The notes below the pieces were generated by a model that saw only the letters and a list, made by a program, of their open reading frames with translations, made no database searches and was not told where the DNA came from. DNA of 64,000 bases from Cellulomonas sp. Y8 (lineage in GTDB: Bacteria; Actinomycetota; Actinomycetes; Actinomycetales; Cellulomonadaceae): NCBI RefSeq assembly GCF_008033115.1, contig NZ_CP041203.1, positions 2,170,001 to 2,234,000 on the forward strand, given 5' to 3'. The position numbers and the translations under genes are program-made. Position 1 is the first letter of the stretch; each line of letters opens with the position of its first letter. Below, in pieces: positions 18,589-27,881 of the stretch.

Positions 18589-20577
18589 TCAGCCGCTGTT
18601 GCCGCCGTTGCCCTGGTTGCCGCCCGTCGGGTTCGGGCCCGAGGACAGGGTCAGGGTGACCGTGCTGTTGAGCGGGACCGTCGAGCCCGCGCGCGGGTCG
18701 GACGACAGGACCGTCCCGGCCGGCTGGTTGGACGGGTCGTCGGAGGACACGGCGTCGACCTGGAGGCCGAGGCCCTGGAGCTGCGCGGTGGCGTCCGCCT
18801 CGGACTTGCCGACGATGTCGTTCGGGATCGTGACGGTCGTCGGGGCGGTGGCGATCACGAGGTTCACCGTCGTGCCCTGCGGCACGAGGCCCGCGGCCCG
18901 GTCCTGCCGGATCACGGTGCCGGGGGCGACGTCCGCGCTCTCCTCGGACGAGGTGTTGGCCGTCAGCTTGAGGCCGTTCAGCGTCTGCTTCGCGGCGTCC
19001 TCGGTCTGACCGGCGAGGTCCGGGAGCTGGACGAGTCCCGAGGAGATCACGAGCGTCACCGACGACCCCTCGGCGACCGACTGCGTCGCGGCGGGCTCGG
19101 TGCCCAGCGCCCGTCCCTCGGGCTGCGCGGGGTTGTCGTCCTCGCGGACGGTGCCTACGACCAGCCCCGCGTCGGTGAGCTGCTGGCGCGCCTGGTCCTG
19201 GGTCAGCCCGGAGACGTCCGGCACCGTGACGGCGTTCGGCCCGGTCGAGACCCACATCGTGACCGAGGAGCCGTCCTCGGCCTCCGTGCCGCCGGCCGGG
19301 TCGGTGCGGGTGACCGAGCCCTCGGGCACGTCGGCGCTGGTCTCGGCCTGCCGGTCCACCTCGAAGCCCGCGCCGGTCAGCGCCGTGGTCGCGTCCGCCT
19401 CGGCCTGACCGGTGACGGTCGGCACGGGGACCATGACGACGTCCGGCTCCCGGTCCTGCGTCAGCAGCCAGATGAGGCCGCCCACGGCGAGGACCGCGAT
19501 CACGCTGAGCGTGATCCACAGCCACCGCTTGGACTTCTTCTCCTCGTCCGGCTCCTCGTCGGTCTGCGCGGGCAGCACCGACGTGCCGGGGCCGGTGGGC
19601 GCCCACGCGGGGGCGTCGCCGGGCATCACCTGGGTCGCGGCCGCGTCGGGCGCGAGCACCTGCGTCGCGGCACCGGCGCCCAGCGCCGCGGCGGCCACGG
19701 CGGGCGCGGACACGGCACCGCCGCGGGCGGCGGCCTCGAGGTCGGCGCGGAACTCGGCGGCGGACGAGTAGCGGGCGTCCCGCTCCTTGGCCAGCGCCTT
19801 CGCCGTGATCCGGTCGAGCACCTCGGGCACGTCGGAGGCGACCGAGGACGGGGCGGGGGCGATCTCACGGACGTGCTGGTAGGCGACGGCCACGGGGGAG
19901 TCGCCGATGAACGGCGGTCGGCCGGTCAGCAGCTCGAACAGCAGGCAGCCGGCCGAGTACAGGTCGGAGCGGGCGTCGACGGTCTCGCCGCGGGCCTGCT
20001 CGGGCGACAGGTACTGCGCGGTGCCGATGACGGCCTGCGTCTGCGTCATGGTGGCCGCGGAGTCGGCGACGGCGCGCGCGATGCCGAAGTCCATCACCTT
20101 GACGGCACCGGTCGGCGTCAGCATGACGTTCGCCGGCTTGATGTCGCGGTGCACGATGCCCGCGTGGTGGGAGTACTCGAGCGCCGACAGCACGCCGGCG
20201 GTGATCTCGATGGCCTCCTCGATCGGCACGGCCTGGCCGTCGCGGAGGATGTCGCGGACCGTGTGGCCCTCGACGTACTCCATGACGATGAACGGCACGT
20301 GCGCGGTCGCGCCCGTCGGCTCGGTGTACACGTCCTCGCCGGTGTCGTACACGGCGACGATGGACGGGTGGTTGAGGCCTGCCGCGGCCTGCGCCTCGCG
20401 GCGGAACCGCGCCTGGAACGACGGGTCGCGCGCGAGGTCGGAGCGCAGGATCTTGATCGCCACGGTGCGCCCGAGGCGCGCGTCGTGCCCGATGTGCACC
20501 TCGGCCATGCCACCACGGCCGATGAGCTCACCGACCTCGTACCGTCCGGCGAGGATCCGGGATCCGTCGTCCACCAC
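18589..20577 (-). CDS. pknB: Serine/threonine protein kinase PknB with PASTA repeats
   Basis: Membrane receptor kinase that senses muropeptides or lipid II and controls cell-wall synthesis and division. The kinase domain spans about residues 12-275, with Lys42 in VAIK, the catalytic loop HRDIKPAN (Asp145) and a DFG motif. A Pro/Ala-rich juxtamembrane region follows, then one helix near 350-372 (WLWITLSVIAVLAVGGLIWLL), and four extracytoplasmic PASTA repeats to the end. The 662-residue length is typical. The GTG start overlaps the pknA stop by one base, and pknB is last in the operon. Confidence 0.97.
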   Translation of the reverse strand: MVDDGSRILAGRYEVGELIGRGGMAEVHIGHDARLGRTVAIKILRSDLARDPSFQARFRREAQAAAGLNHPSIVAVYDTGEDVYTEPTGATAHVPFIVMEYVEGHTVRDILRDGQAVPIEEAIEITAGVLSALEYSHHAGIVHRDIKPANVMLTPTGAVKVMDFGIARAVADSAATMTQTQAVIGTAQYLSPEQARGETVDARSDLYSAGCLLFELLTGRPPFIGDSPVAVAYQHVREIAPAPSSVASDVPEVLDRITAKALAKERDARYSSAAEFRADLEAAARGGAVSAPAVAAAALGAGAATQVLAPDAAATQVMPGDAPAWAPTGPGTSVLPAQTDEEPDEEKKSKRWLWITLSVIAVLAVGGLIWLLTQDREPDVVMVPVPTVTGQAEADATTALTGAGFEVDRQAETSADVPEGSVTRTDPAGGTEAEDGSSVTMWVSTGPNAVTVPDVSGLTQDQARQQLTDAGLVVGTVREDDNPAQPEGRALGTEPAATQSVAEGSSVTLVISSGLVQLPDLAGQTEDAAKQTLNGLKLTANTSSEESADVAPGTVIRQDRAAGLVPQGTTVNLVIATAPTTVTIPNDIVGKSEADATAQLQGLGLQVDAVSSDDPSNQPAGTVLSSDPRAGSTVPLNSTVTLTLSSGPNPTGGNQGNGGNSG

Positions 20578-21959
20578 TAGGCGTCCTTCGCTGTCGTCGT
20601 CTGCGCGTCCGGCGCGGTTGCGCCGGGCAGTGCTCGCCAGATCATCCCACCCTCGGTGGTTGCCCGGGTGTACTCGCTGGTACCCACGGGGGCGAGCGAC
20701 CCCGTGTCACCCGTCAGGCGGTCGGCCAGCGCGGCGCCGAGGAGCGCCACGACGAGCACGGCGAGCACCAGGAGCGGCCAGCGGACGTGGAACCGCCCGC
20801 CGCCGGCGCCCCGCTGCACGCGGGCGTGCGCGCGGGTCGTCGGGTTGCTGTGCGCGCCGCCGCGGCCACCGGTCGCGCGGTAGGTCGGCGCCGGCGCGGC
20901 CGTGCGGGCGCCCGTGGTGGGCCGTCCCGTCCGCGGGTCGAACGACGGCGGGGTGTCCGTCGCGGTCGCCGCCGGGGAGGAGGCCGACCCGCGCACCCGC
21001 ATCGCACCGGCCTCGCTGGGCCGCGAGCCGGTCGCGCGCGACTCGCCGGCCGTCTCGCGCGCGCCCGACCGGGCGCCCGCGCCGGCGCCGGAGGCAGAAC
21101 GCCCCGGCACGATCGACACCGGCGGGCTGCCGCCGGCGGGCGTGTGCGGGACGAGCGCGTCGAACAGGTCCGCGAGCTCGTCGGCGGTCCGGGGCCGGTC
21201 GGCCGGGTCCTTGGCGAGCAGCCGCATGACCAGCCGGGCGATCTGCCGGTCCACCGAGGGCGGCAGGGGCGGGACGGGGGTGTTCACGTGCGCGACCGCG
21301 ATGTCGACGGCGGTCGGCCCGGTGAACGGCCGGTGCCCGACCAGCGCCTCGTAGGCGACGATCCCGAGCGCGTACATGTCGGACGCCGCCGTGGCGGGGC
21401 CGCCGACGGCCTGCTCGGGCGACAGGTACTGCGCGGTGCCCATCACCATGCCGGTGGCGGTCATCGGGACCTGGTTGCTGGACAGCGAGACGCCGAAGTC
21501 GGTGATCTTCACCTTGCCCGTGGGCGTGATGAGGATGTTCCCGGGCTTCACGTCGCGGTGCACGACGCCGGCCTCGTGCGCGGCGTGCAGCGCCCGCGCG
21601 GTCTGCGCCAGGATCGGCAGCAGCCGGCGCGGCGGCAGCACGGGCTCGCGCTCGAGCAGGTCGCTCATGGGCTCGCCGACGATGAGCTCCATCGCCAGGA
21701 AGGCGGACCCGTCCTGCTCGCCGTAGTCGAACAGCGCCGCGATGCCGGCGTGCGACAGGCTGCCGGCGTTGCGGGCCTCGGTGCGGAACCGCTCGAGGAA
21801 CCCGGTGTCGCCGGCGTACTCCTCGCGCAGCACCTTGATGGCGATGTCGCGCGCCAGGGACTCGTCGTGCGCGGCCCAGACCTCGCCCATGCCGCCGACG
21901 GCGATCTGCCGGGTCAGGCGGTAGCGCCCGCCCAGCACGACGCCCGGTGCCGGCCTCAC
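20577..21959 (-). CDS. pknA: Serine/threonine protein kinase PknA
   Basis: Second essential-type actinobacterial kinase, acting with PknB on growth and septation proteins. The kinase domain spans about residues 12-270, with GGMGEVW, Lys42 in AIKVL, HRDVKPGN and DFGVS. A long Pro/Arg/Ala-rich linker leads to one membrane helix near 400-420 (WPLLVLAVLVVALLGAAL) and a short extracytoplasmic tail without PASTA repeats. Kinase plus tail without PASTA, and position between pbpA and pknB, support PknA. The GTG start overlaps the pbpA stop by 4 bases. Confidence 0.95.
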   Translation of the reverse strand: MRPAPGVVLGGRYRLTRQIAVGGMGEVWAAHDESLARDIAIKVLREEYAGDTGFLERFRTEARNAGSLSHAGIAALFDYGEQDGSAFLAMELIVGEPMSDLLEREPVLPPRRLLPILAQTARALHAAHEAGVVHRDVKPGNILITPTGKVKITDFGVSLSSNQVPMTATGMVMGTAQYLSPEQAVGGPATAASDMYALGIVAYEALVGHRPFTGPTAVDIAVAHVNTPVPPLPPSVDRQIARLVMRLLAKDPADRPRTADELADLFDALVPHTPAGGSPPVSIVPGRSASGAGAGARSGARETAGESRATGSRPSEAGAMRVRGSASSPAATATDTPPSFDPRTGRPTTGARTAAPAPTYRATGGRGGAHSNPTTRAHARVQRGAGGGRFHVRWPLLVLAVLVVALLGAALADRLTGDTGSLAPVGTSEYTRATTEGGMIWRALPGATAPDAQTTTAKDA

Positions 21960-23413
21960 GGGTTGACCACCGCCTGCATGACGGCCTTAGCGATCGGCGC
22001 GGCGACGCGGCCGCCGGTGGCTTCGGAGCCGACGGAGCCGCCGTGCTCGACGATCACCGCGACGGCGACCTGGGGGTCGTCCGCGGGCGCGAAGCCGGTG
22101 AACCAGGCGTGCGGGGCGTCGCCCTCGACGCCCGTCTGCGCGGTGCCGGTCTTGCCGGCCACCGCCACGCCGGGGATCTGCGCGGACGTGCCGGACCCGG
22201 ACTGCACGACGCCGATCATCATGTCGGTCAGCTGCTGCGCGGTCGCGGGGGAGACCGCCTGCGACAGCTCGGTCGGGTCCGCCTCGCTGACGACGTCGAG
22301 GTTGGCGGTGCGCACGGTCTGGACGAGGTACGGCGTCATCAGCGTGCCGCCGTTCGCGATCGCCGAGGCGACCATCGCCATCTGGGTCGGGGTCGCCCGG
22401 ACGGACTCCTGGCCGATCGCGGACAGCGCGGTCTGGGCGTCGTTCAGGTCCTCCGGGTACCGCGACGCGGCGACCCGCATCGGCACGGTGAGGTCGGTCT
22501 GGTCGAAGCCGAACTTCTCGGCCTGCTCGCGGATGGCGTCGTCCCCGAGGTCCACGCCCAGCGACGCGAACGCGGTGTTGCAGGAGATCCGCAGCGCGTC
22601 CGCGAGCGTCGTCTGCTGGTTCGCCCCGCAGGACGACCCACCGAAGTTGGGCAGGGTGGTCCGGGTGCCGGGCAGCGTGTAGACGTCGGGCGCGGACAGC
22701 ACCGAGTCGGGCGTGTAGGCGCCGGACTCCAGGGCCGCCGCGGCGGTGACCAGCTTGAACGTCGACCCGGGCGGGTAGTTCTCGCTGGTGGTCTTGTTGA
22801 TCAGGGGGTCGCCCTCGGCCGCGAGGAGCTGCTGGTACGCCGCGTTCGCCGCCGTGGTGTCGTGCGTGGCCAGGGCGTTCGGGTCGAAGCCCGGCGTCGA
22901 GACCATCGCGAGGATCCGGCCGGTCGACGGCTCCACCGCCACGACCGCGCCCTGCTGGCCGCCGAGCGCGTCGACCGCCGCCTGCTGGGCCGCTGGGTCG
23001 ATGGTGAGCTCGATGGACGAGCCCTGCGGCTGCGCGCCCGTGATCAGGTCCTGGATGCGCGTCCAGAACAGCGAGTCGGCCTGGCCGGTGAGGACGTCGT
23101 TCATCGACCGCTCGAGCTGGGAGCCGCCGTTCACGACCGAGTAGAAGCCGGTGACGGTCGAGTAGAGCTCGGGCTGGCTGTAGGAGCGCTGGAACCCGAA
23201 CGGGTCGTCGACCGCCGTCGACTGCGCCACGGGCTGGCCGGCCACGATGATCGGGCCGCGCGGCTTGCCGTACTCCCGGTACAGCGTGCGTACGTTGCGC
23301 GAGTCGTTGTTCAGCGCGGACGCCTGGCCGAACTGCACCCACGTGGTGCCGGCGAGCAGGGCCAGGAACATGACGACGACGACCGTCGCCAGGCGGCGGA
23401 GGGCGGTGTTCAC
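21956..23413 (-). CDS. pbpA: Penicillin-binding protein PbpA (class B transpeptidase)
   Basis: Peptidoglycan cross-linking transpeptidase, partner of the RodA/FtsW-type glycosyltransferase encoded upstream. The 485-residue product has an N-terminal anchor helix (about 8-27, VVVVMFLALLAGTTWV), a dimerisation domain and a transpeptidase domain with the three motifs: STFK (nucleophile Ser), SCN in RISCNTAF, and KTGTAQ. The GTG at 23413 (rodA overlap GTGA) is the start that gives a correct membrane anchor. An open frame continues far upstream in the same phase but is antisense-like and out of frame with rodA. Confidence 0.96.
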   Translation of the reverse strand: MNTALRRLATVVVVMFLALLAGTTWVQFGQASALNNDSRNVRTLYREYGKPRGPIIVAGQPVAQSTAVDDPFGFQRSYSQPELYSTVTGFYSVVNGGSQLERSMNDVLTGQADSLFWTRIQDLITGAQPQGSSIELTIDPAAQQAAVDALGGQQGAVVAVEPSTGRILAMVSTPGFDPNALATHDTTAANAAYQQLLAAEGDPLINKTTSENYPPGSTFKLVTAAAALESGAYTPDSVLSAPDVYTLPGTRTTLPNFGGSSCGANQQTTLADALRISCNTAFASLGVDLGDDAIREQAEKFGFDQTDLTVPMRVAASRYPEDLNDAQTALSAIGQESVRATPTQMAMVASAIANGGTLMTPYLVQTVRTANLDVVSEADPTELSQAVSPATAQQLTDMMIGVVQSGSGTSAQIPGVAVAGKTGTAQTGVEGDAPHAWFTGFAPADDPQVAVAVIVEHGGSVGSEATGGRVAAPIAKAVMQAVVNP

Positions 23414-24885
23414 GCGCGACCACCCCCGGACGTGCGGCGCAGCTGCTCGGTGGGCTGGTCGTCGCCGGCGACGGCGACGGGGTTGCGGGCGTCCTCGTCG
23501 AGCGGGAGTCCGCCCGCCGGGGTCGACAGGAGCTCGCCGCCGGGCTCGGGCGCGGGGCGGCGGGCGTCGTCGGAGATGCGCAGCAGCAGCGCCGCGACGA
23601 TCCAGTTGGCCAGGAGCGACGAGCCGCCGTACGCGAGGAACGGCGTCGTCAGGCCGGTCAGCGGGATGATCCGGGTGATCCCGCCGACGACGACGAAGCA
23701 CTGGAACGCGATGACGAACGCCAGGCCGGCGGCGAGCAGCTTGCCGAAGCCGTCCCGGACGCCGATCGCGGTGCGCAGCCCGCGCTGGCACAGCACCAGG
23801 TAGATCGTGAGGATCGCCATGAGCCCGGTCAGGCCGAGCTCCTCGCCGAGCGACGCGATGATGAAGTCCGACTCGGCGAACGGCACCAGGTCGGGCCGGC
23901 CCTGGCCCCAGCCGGTGCCGAACAGCCCGCCGCTGGCCAGCCCGAACAGGCCGCGCACCAGCTGGCCGGAGCCACCCGGGGACCGCTCGAACACGTCCTG
24001 GTCGAGCGCGTGCAGCCAGATGTGGAACCGGGCCGCGACGTGCCCGAACGCGGTGGTCGCGAAGGCGACGCCGCCGGCGAACATCACCATGCCGATGACG
24101 ATCCAGGACAGCCGCTCGGTCGCGACGTAGAGCATCGCGACGAACAGGCCGAACAGCAGGAGCGAGGTGCCGAGGTCGCTCTGCAGCACCAGGACGGCGA
24201 TCGAGGCGGCCCAGACGACGATGATCGGGCCGAGGTCGCGCAGGCGGGGGAGCTGGAGGCCGAGCACCTTCGGACCCGCGAGGGCGAGCGTGTCGCGGTG
24301 CGTGACCAGGTAGCCGGCGAAGAACACGGCCAGCGCGATCTTGGCCAGCTCGGCCGGCTGCAGGGAGAACCCGAGCGCGCGGACCCAGATCCGCGCACCG
24401 TTGATCGTGACGCCGAGCCCCGGGACCAGCGGCAGCACGATGAGCGCGAGGCCGACGACCATCGCGGTGTACGTGTACCGGCGCAGGGTGCGGTGGTCGC
24501 GCAGCACCACGAGGACCACGCACGCGAGCACGACCGAGATCGCCGACCACGCGAGCTGCTTCCCGGCGAACATCTCGGTGCCGCCGCGGGCCTCGCGGGC
24601 CAGGTCGATCCGGTAGATCATCGCCAGGCCGATGCCGTTGAGCGCGATCACCGCCGGGAGGATCACCGGGTCCGCGTAGGGCGCGCGCCAGCGCAGCACG
24701 AGGTGCACGACCAGGGCCAGCCCGGCCAGACCGGCGCCGTACCCGAGCACGTCGGCGGGGAGCTCGTCGGTCGCGCCCAGGCCGACCAGCGCGTACGCGG
24801 CGATCGCGATCGCCAGCGCCAGGACCAGCAGGGCCAGCTCGGTGCCGCGGCCGGCGCGCACGCGGTGCGCTTCCACCGTGGCCAT
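23410..24885 (-). CDS. rodA: FtsW/RodA/SpoVE family glycosyltransferase (RodA-like)
   Basis: SEDS-family peptidoglycan polymerase in the cytoplasmic membrane. The 491-residue product has about 12 hydrophobic helices, with family features such as ATERLSWIVIGMVMFAGG, GSGQLVRGLFGLASGGLFGTGWGQG near 315-340 and AYGGSSLLANWI near 415. A Pro/Glu-rich cytosolic tail ends the protein. The ATG at 24885 overlaps the upstream stop (TGATG). Its place in the pkn operon next to pbpA indicates the elongation-type RodA; the division-type FtsW usually sits in the dcw cluster. Confidence 0.95.
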   Translation of the reverse strand: MATVEAHRVRAGRGTELALLVLALAIAIAAYALVGLGATDELPADVLGYGAGLAGLALVVHLVLRWRAPYADPVILPAVIALNGIGLAMIYRIDLAREARGGTEMFAGKQLAWSAISVVLACVVLVVLRDHRTLRRYTYTAMVVGLALIVLPLVPGLGVTINGARIWVRALGFSLQPAELAKIALAVFFAGYLVTHRDTLALAGPKVLGLQLPRLRDLGPIIVVWAASIAVLVLQSDLGTSLLLFGLFVAMLYVATERLSWIVIGMVMFAGGVAFATTAFGHVAARFHIWLHALDQDVFERSPGGSGQLVRGLFGLASGGLFGTGWGQGRPDLVPFAESDFIIASLGEELGLTGLMAILTIYLVLCQRGLRTAIGVRDGFGKLLAAGLAFVIAFQCFVVVGGITRIIPLTGLTTPFLAYGGSSLLANWIVAALLLRISDDARRPAPEPGGELLSTPAGGLPLDEDARNPVAVAGDDQPTEQLRRTSGGGRA

Positions 24886-26221
24886 CAGGGTCCCGCCGGC
24901 GGGGCGGTGGCTGCCGGGTCCACCGGGGCTGCGGGGGTGGTCGGGGCGGGCGTGGGGCTCGGCTCCGGCTCCGGCTCCGCGTCCGCGGCGAGCGACTCGA
25001 CGCGCTCGCGGGCGTCGGCCAGCGTCGCGGTGTGGATCGTCTGCTCGAGGCGCTCGCGCACGAACGCGCGGGCAGGTCGTCGACGACGACGTCGCTGGTC
25101 TCGACGACCTCCGACAGGGACAGCGGTCCGACCGACTGCGGGATGCCGCGGTAGATCGCGACCACCTCGCCGTCGACCCCGACGTAGTACTGGGTCTGCG
25201 TCCACCGGTAGAAGCCGAACGCGGCCCCGGCCAGGACCACGACGGCGAGCAGGCTCAGCACGACGCGGCGCGCCCGCCGCCGCCGGCGCGTGCGGCGCTC
25301 GTCGGGGTCGTCCTCCGCGTCGTCGGCGTCGTCCACGACGGCCACGCCCCCGCCGGGGGTGCTGGCCTGCCGGGACAGCTCGGCGGCGCGCGCGGCGGGC
25401 CCGTCCTGCGCGGCGGTCGGGCGGTTGCGCGAGACGGCCGCCGACCCGACGACCACCGCGTTCGTGGTCGGGCCGGCGCCGTCGCGGACCTCGTTGAGCT
25501 CCAGCACGTCGGCGACCACCACGGTCACGTTGTCGCCGCCGCCCGCGCGCAGCGCGAGCTGGACCAGCCGCTCGGCGCACGTGTCGACGTCCGGCAGCTC
25601 GTACAGCGTCCGGGCGATCGTCTCCCCGCTCACGAAGCCCGACAGCCCGTCGGAGCACAGGAGCCAGCGGTCGCCCGCGCGCGCCTCGCGGACGGACAGG
25701 TCCGGGGCGATGTCGACGTCGAAGTCGCCGAGGACGCGCATGACGACGGAGCGCTGCGGGTGGGTCTCGGCCTCCTCGGGCGTGATCTTGCCCGTGTTGA
25801 CCAGGTGCTGGACGAAGGTGTGGTCGGTCGTGACCTGGGTGAGCACGCCGTCGCGCAGCAGGTAGCCGCGGGAGTCGCCGAGGTGCACCATCGCGAGCTT
25901 GTTGCCGGCTCGCAGGATCGCGGTGACCGTGGTGCCCATCCCGGCGAGCTCGGGGTTCGACTCCGAGCGGCTGATGATCTCCTCGCGGGCCTCCTCGAGC
26001 GCCCGCTCGAGCTCGTCCAGCGCGTCGTCCGGGCCGTGCGACTCGCCGTCCAGCGGGGCGAGGGCGGCGATCGCCACGGACGACGCGACGTCGCCCCCGG
26101 CGTGCCCGCCCATGCCGTCCGCGACGACCAGGAGGTGCGGACCGGCGTAGGCGGAGTCCTGGTTGTTCGACCGGACCAGCCCCACGTCGGACCGGGCGGC
26201 GTACCGCAGCGCGATGCCCAC
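24885..26221 (-). CDS. stp: PP2C-family Ser/Thr phosphatase Stp/PstP (frameshifted in this sequence)
   Basis: Phosphatase that reverses PknA and PknB phosphorylation. The catalytic domain (about residues 1-240) is intact: SDVGLVRSNNQD, VVADGMGGHAGGD, LGDSRGYLLRDG and the late metal site GGGDNVTVVV. A basic linker and a membrane helix (VVLSLLAVVVLAGAAFGFY) follow. After VVVDDLPA the frame changes at about 25061-25075. The expected continuation (AFVRERLEQTIH, then an acidic Pro/Thr tail) is in the -1 frame and ends at the proper stop overlapping rodA. Restoring one base gives about 445 residues. An indel in the GCGCG run is likely, either a sequencing error or a real mutation. The start is GTG at 26221. 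Confidence 0.9.
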
Positions 26222-26229
26222 GATCCCCG

Positions 26230-26730
26230 CTACCCCTGCAGCTCGAGGACGCTCTGGCCGATGCGGATCTGCGCACCGGGGCGGACCGGCACCGCGTCCG
26301 TGACCTTCTGGTCGTCCAGGAAGGTGCCGTTGGTCGACCCCATGTCCTCGACCAGCCACTGACCGCCCTCGGGGTACACCCGCGCGTGCCGGGAGGACGA
26401 GTAGTCGTCGTCGAGCACCAGCGTGCAGGACGGGGCGCGGCCGATCAGCACGGCCGACGACCCGAGCGGGAGCGTCGTCCCGCGCAGCGGGCCCTCGGTG
26501 ACGACGAGGCGGGTCGGACCGCTCTTGCGGCCGCGGCCGCGCTCGGGCGCCGGGGCCGCGGCAGGGGCCGTGGCGGGGCCCGCGGCCGGTGCCGCGGCGC
26601 GCGGCTTGCGGCGGCTCGTGATGCGGGTCCCGTACAGGTCCCGGCGCAGCACCCCGATCGCGGACAGCACGAAGGCCCACAGGAGCACGAGGTAGCCCAG
26701 GCGGAGCAGGGTGACCGTCAGCTCACTCAT
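26230..26730 (-). CDS. fhaB: FHA domain protein FhaB (FipA-like)
   Basis: Phosphothreonine-binding protein that links PknA/PknB signalling to the division machinery. The 166-residue product has an N-terminal membrane helix (about 9-27, LRLGYLVLLWAFVLSAIGVL), an Ala/Pro-rich linker and a C-terminal FHA domain from about 75 to the end. The phosphopeptide-binding residues are visible: IGRAPS, SSRHARV and DMGSTNGTFLD. It lies 8 bases before the stp start, downstream of fhaA, as in mycobacteria. Confidence 0.95.
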   Translation of the reverse strand: MSELTVTLLRLGYLVLLWAFVLSAIGVLRRDLYGTRITSRRKPRAAAPAAGPATAPAAAPAPERGRGRKSGPTRLVVTEGPLRGTTLPLGSSAVLIGRAPSCTLVLDDDYSSSRHARVYPEGGQWLVEDMGSTNGTFLDDQKVTDAVPVRPGAQIRIGQSVLELQG

Positions 26731-26751
26731 GCGTGCCTTGCGTGCCGTGGC

Positions 26752-27465
26752 TCACTCGTCCTGGTCCTGTCCGTCGCCGTCGCCCGTCCAGAACATGATG
26801 CGGGTCCGGCCGATGGTGAGCGTGTTCCCGTCCAGGAGTGTCGCGGCGGGGACCTGGTGGCCCTCGACGAACAACCCGTTGGTGGACCCGAGGTCCGAGG
26901 CGACGACGCCCTGCGACGAGACGCGGATCTCGAGGTGCCGGCGGGACACGCCCGGGTCGTCCACCACGATGTCGGCCTCCGAGCCGCGGCCGATGACCGT
27001 GACCGGGCCGGTCAGCAGGTAGCGCTGGCCGTCGATGTCGATGAGGGGGTGCCGCGGGCTCGGGGCGGCGGTCGTCGCCGGGGCGGCCGCGCCGCGCACC
27101 GTCGCCGACTTCACCCGGAACCGGCCGGTCTCGAGGTCCTCGTACTCGTGGAACGCCACCGTCACGGGGCCGACGAACGCGTACCGCTGGCCCGTCGCGT
27201 GCTCGGTGACGTTCGCGGCCAGCTCGTCGGCCAGCGCCTCGGCGCCCCAGGCCTCGACCTGGTCGTAGTCCGACGGCGACAGCTCCAGCGTGAACTCGTT
27301 CGGCACGACCGTCCGGTCGCGGCCGACGACGGCGGCCCGGTCGTCGACCTCGCGGCGCAGCGCGCTCGCCAGCTCGACGGGCTTCACCTCGCTGCGGAAG
27401 GCCTTGGCGAACGCGGTGTTCACCACGCGCTCCACACCGTGCTCGAACCGGTCCAGGATGCCCAC
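26752..27465 (-). CDS. fhaA: FHA domain protein FhaA (DUF3662-FHA)
   Basis: Cytosolic phosphothreonine reader acting in peptidoglycan synthesis control, known to bind phosphorylated MviN-type partners in mycobacteria. The 237-residue product starts at GTG 27465 (MGILDRFEHGVERVV), with a strong GAGGAGG site about 8 bases upstream; an ATG 57 bases farther up lacks such a site. DUF3662 covers about 1-115, then an Ala/Thr linker and an FHA domain near 145-225 with IGRGSEADI, VSRRHLEI and DLGSTNGLFV. It is first in the operon. Confidence 0.94.
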   Translation of the reverse strand: MGILDRFEHGVERVVNTAFAKAFRSEVKPVELASALRREVDDRAAVVGRDRTVVPNEFTLELSPSDYDQVEAWGAEALADELAANVTEHATGQRYAFVGPVTVAFHEYEDLETGRFRVKSATVRGAAAPATTAAPSPRHPLIDIDGQRYLLTGPVTVIGRGSEADIVVDDPGVSRRHLEIRVSSQGVVASDLGSTNGLFVEGHQVPAATLLDGNTLTIGRTRIMFWTGDGDGQDQDE

Positions 27466-27531
27466 GCCCACCACCTCCTCACCGCACGCGCGAACGGTCG
27501 GGCGCGAACCTGCACCCGACACACTGCGTCG

Positions 27532-27537
27532 ATGGTA
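27532..27537 (-). promoter_or_regulatory. Candidate -10 of the fhaA-pknB operon
   Basis: On the minus strand TACCAT lies 66 bases before the fhaA start. No clear -35 is present. The assignment rests on position and the TANNNT form. Confidence 0.3.
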
Positions 27538-27700
27538 GCCGCGGACCAGGTCCGGAGGCTCTCCCTGGGGACGACGGGTGTGGCGCGTCCCTGGTGAAGG
27601 GCTCGCGGCGGGGTGTGCGCGGGGCGTGCAGGCAGGGCCCCGGGGCGCCGCCGAGGGGGTGGTCAGGAGGGCCCCCGGAATCGTGTTAATCTTCTGCGGC

Positions 27701-27783
27701 GCGCGAGTGGCGGAACGGCAGACGCGCTGGCTTCAGGTGCCAGTGTCCGAAAGGGCGTGGGGGTTCAAATCCCCCCTCGCGCA
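27701..27783 (+). tRNA. tRNA-Leu (anticodon CAG)
   Basis: The acceptor stem GCGCGAG pairs with CTCGCGC, the anticodon loop is TTCAGGT giving CAG, a class II long variable arm (TGTCCGAAAGGGCG) is present, and the T-arm has GGTTCAAATCC. CCA is not encoded. A tRNA-Leu beside fhaA is also seen in mycobacteria. Confidence 0.97.
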
Positions 27784-27794
27784 CACATGACGGG

Positions 27795-27830
27795 GAACCC
27801 CCGGTCGGAGAGATCCGGCCGGGGGTTCTT
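27795..27830 (+). terminator. Intrinsic terminator of tRNA-Leu
   Basis: GAACCCCCGG at 27795-27804 pairs with CCGGGGGTTC at 27819-27828, followed by TT. It lies 12 bases after the tRNA. Confidence 0.85.
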
Positions 27831-27881
27831 CGCGTCCGGCGTCGAGCGTGCGGTCGCCAGGATCGCGCCGGAGCGACCGGC

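Noticed and set aside
16214-19606. A 3.4-kb minus-strand open frame across the amidotransferase and AbiEi-like gene
   Set aside because: It crosses real genes in antisense, contains the repeat clusters and has Arg/Pro-rich composition typical of shadow frames.
25061-25075. Programmed -1 ribosomal frameshift in stp
   Set aside because: The CCCGCGCG stretch is not a good X-XXY-YYZ slippery heptamer, and no downstream stimulatory structure was evident. An indel is simpler.
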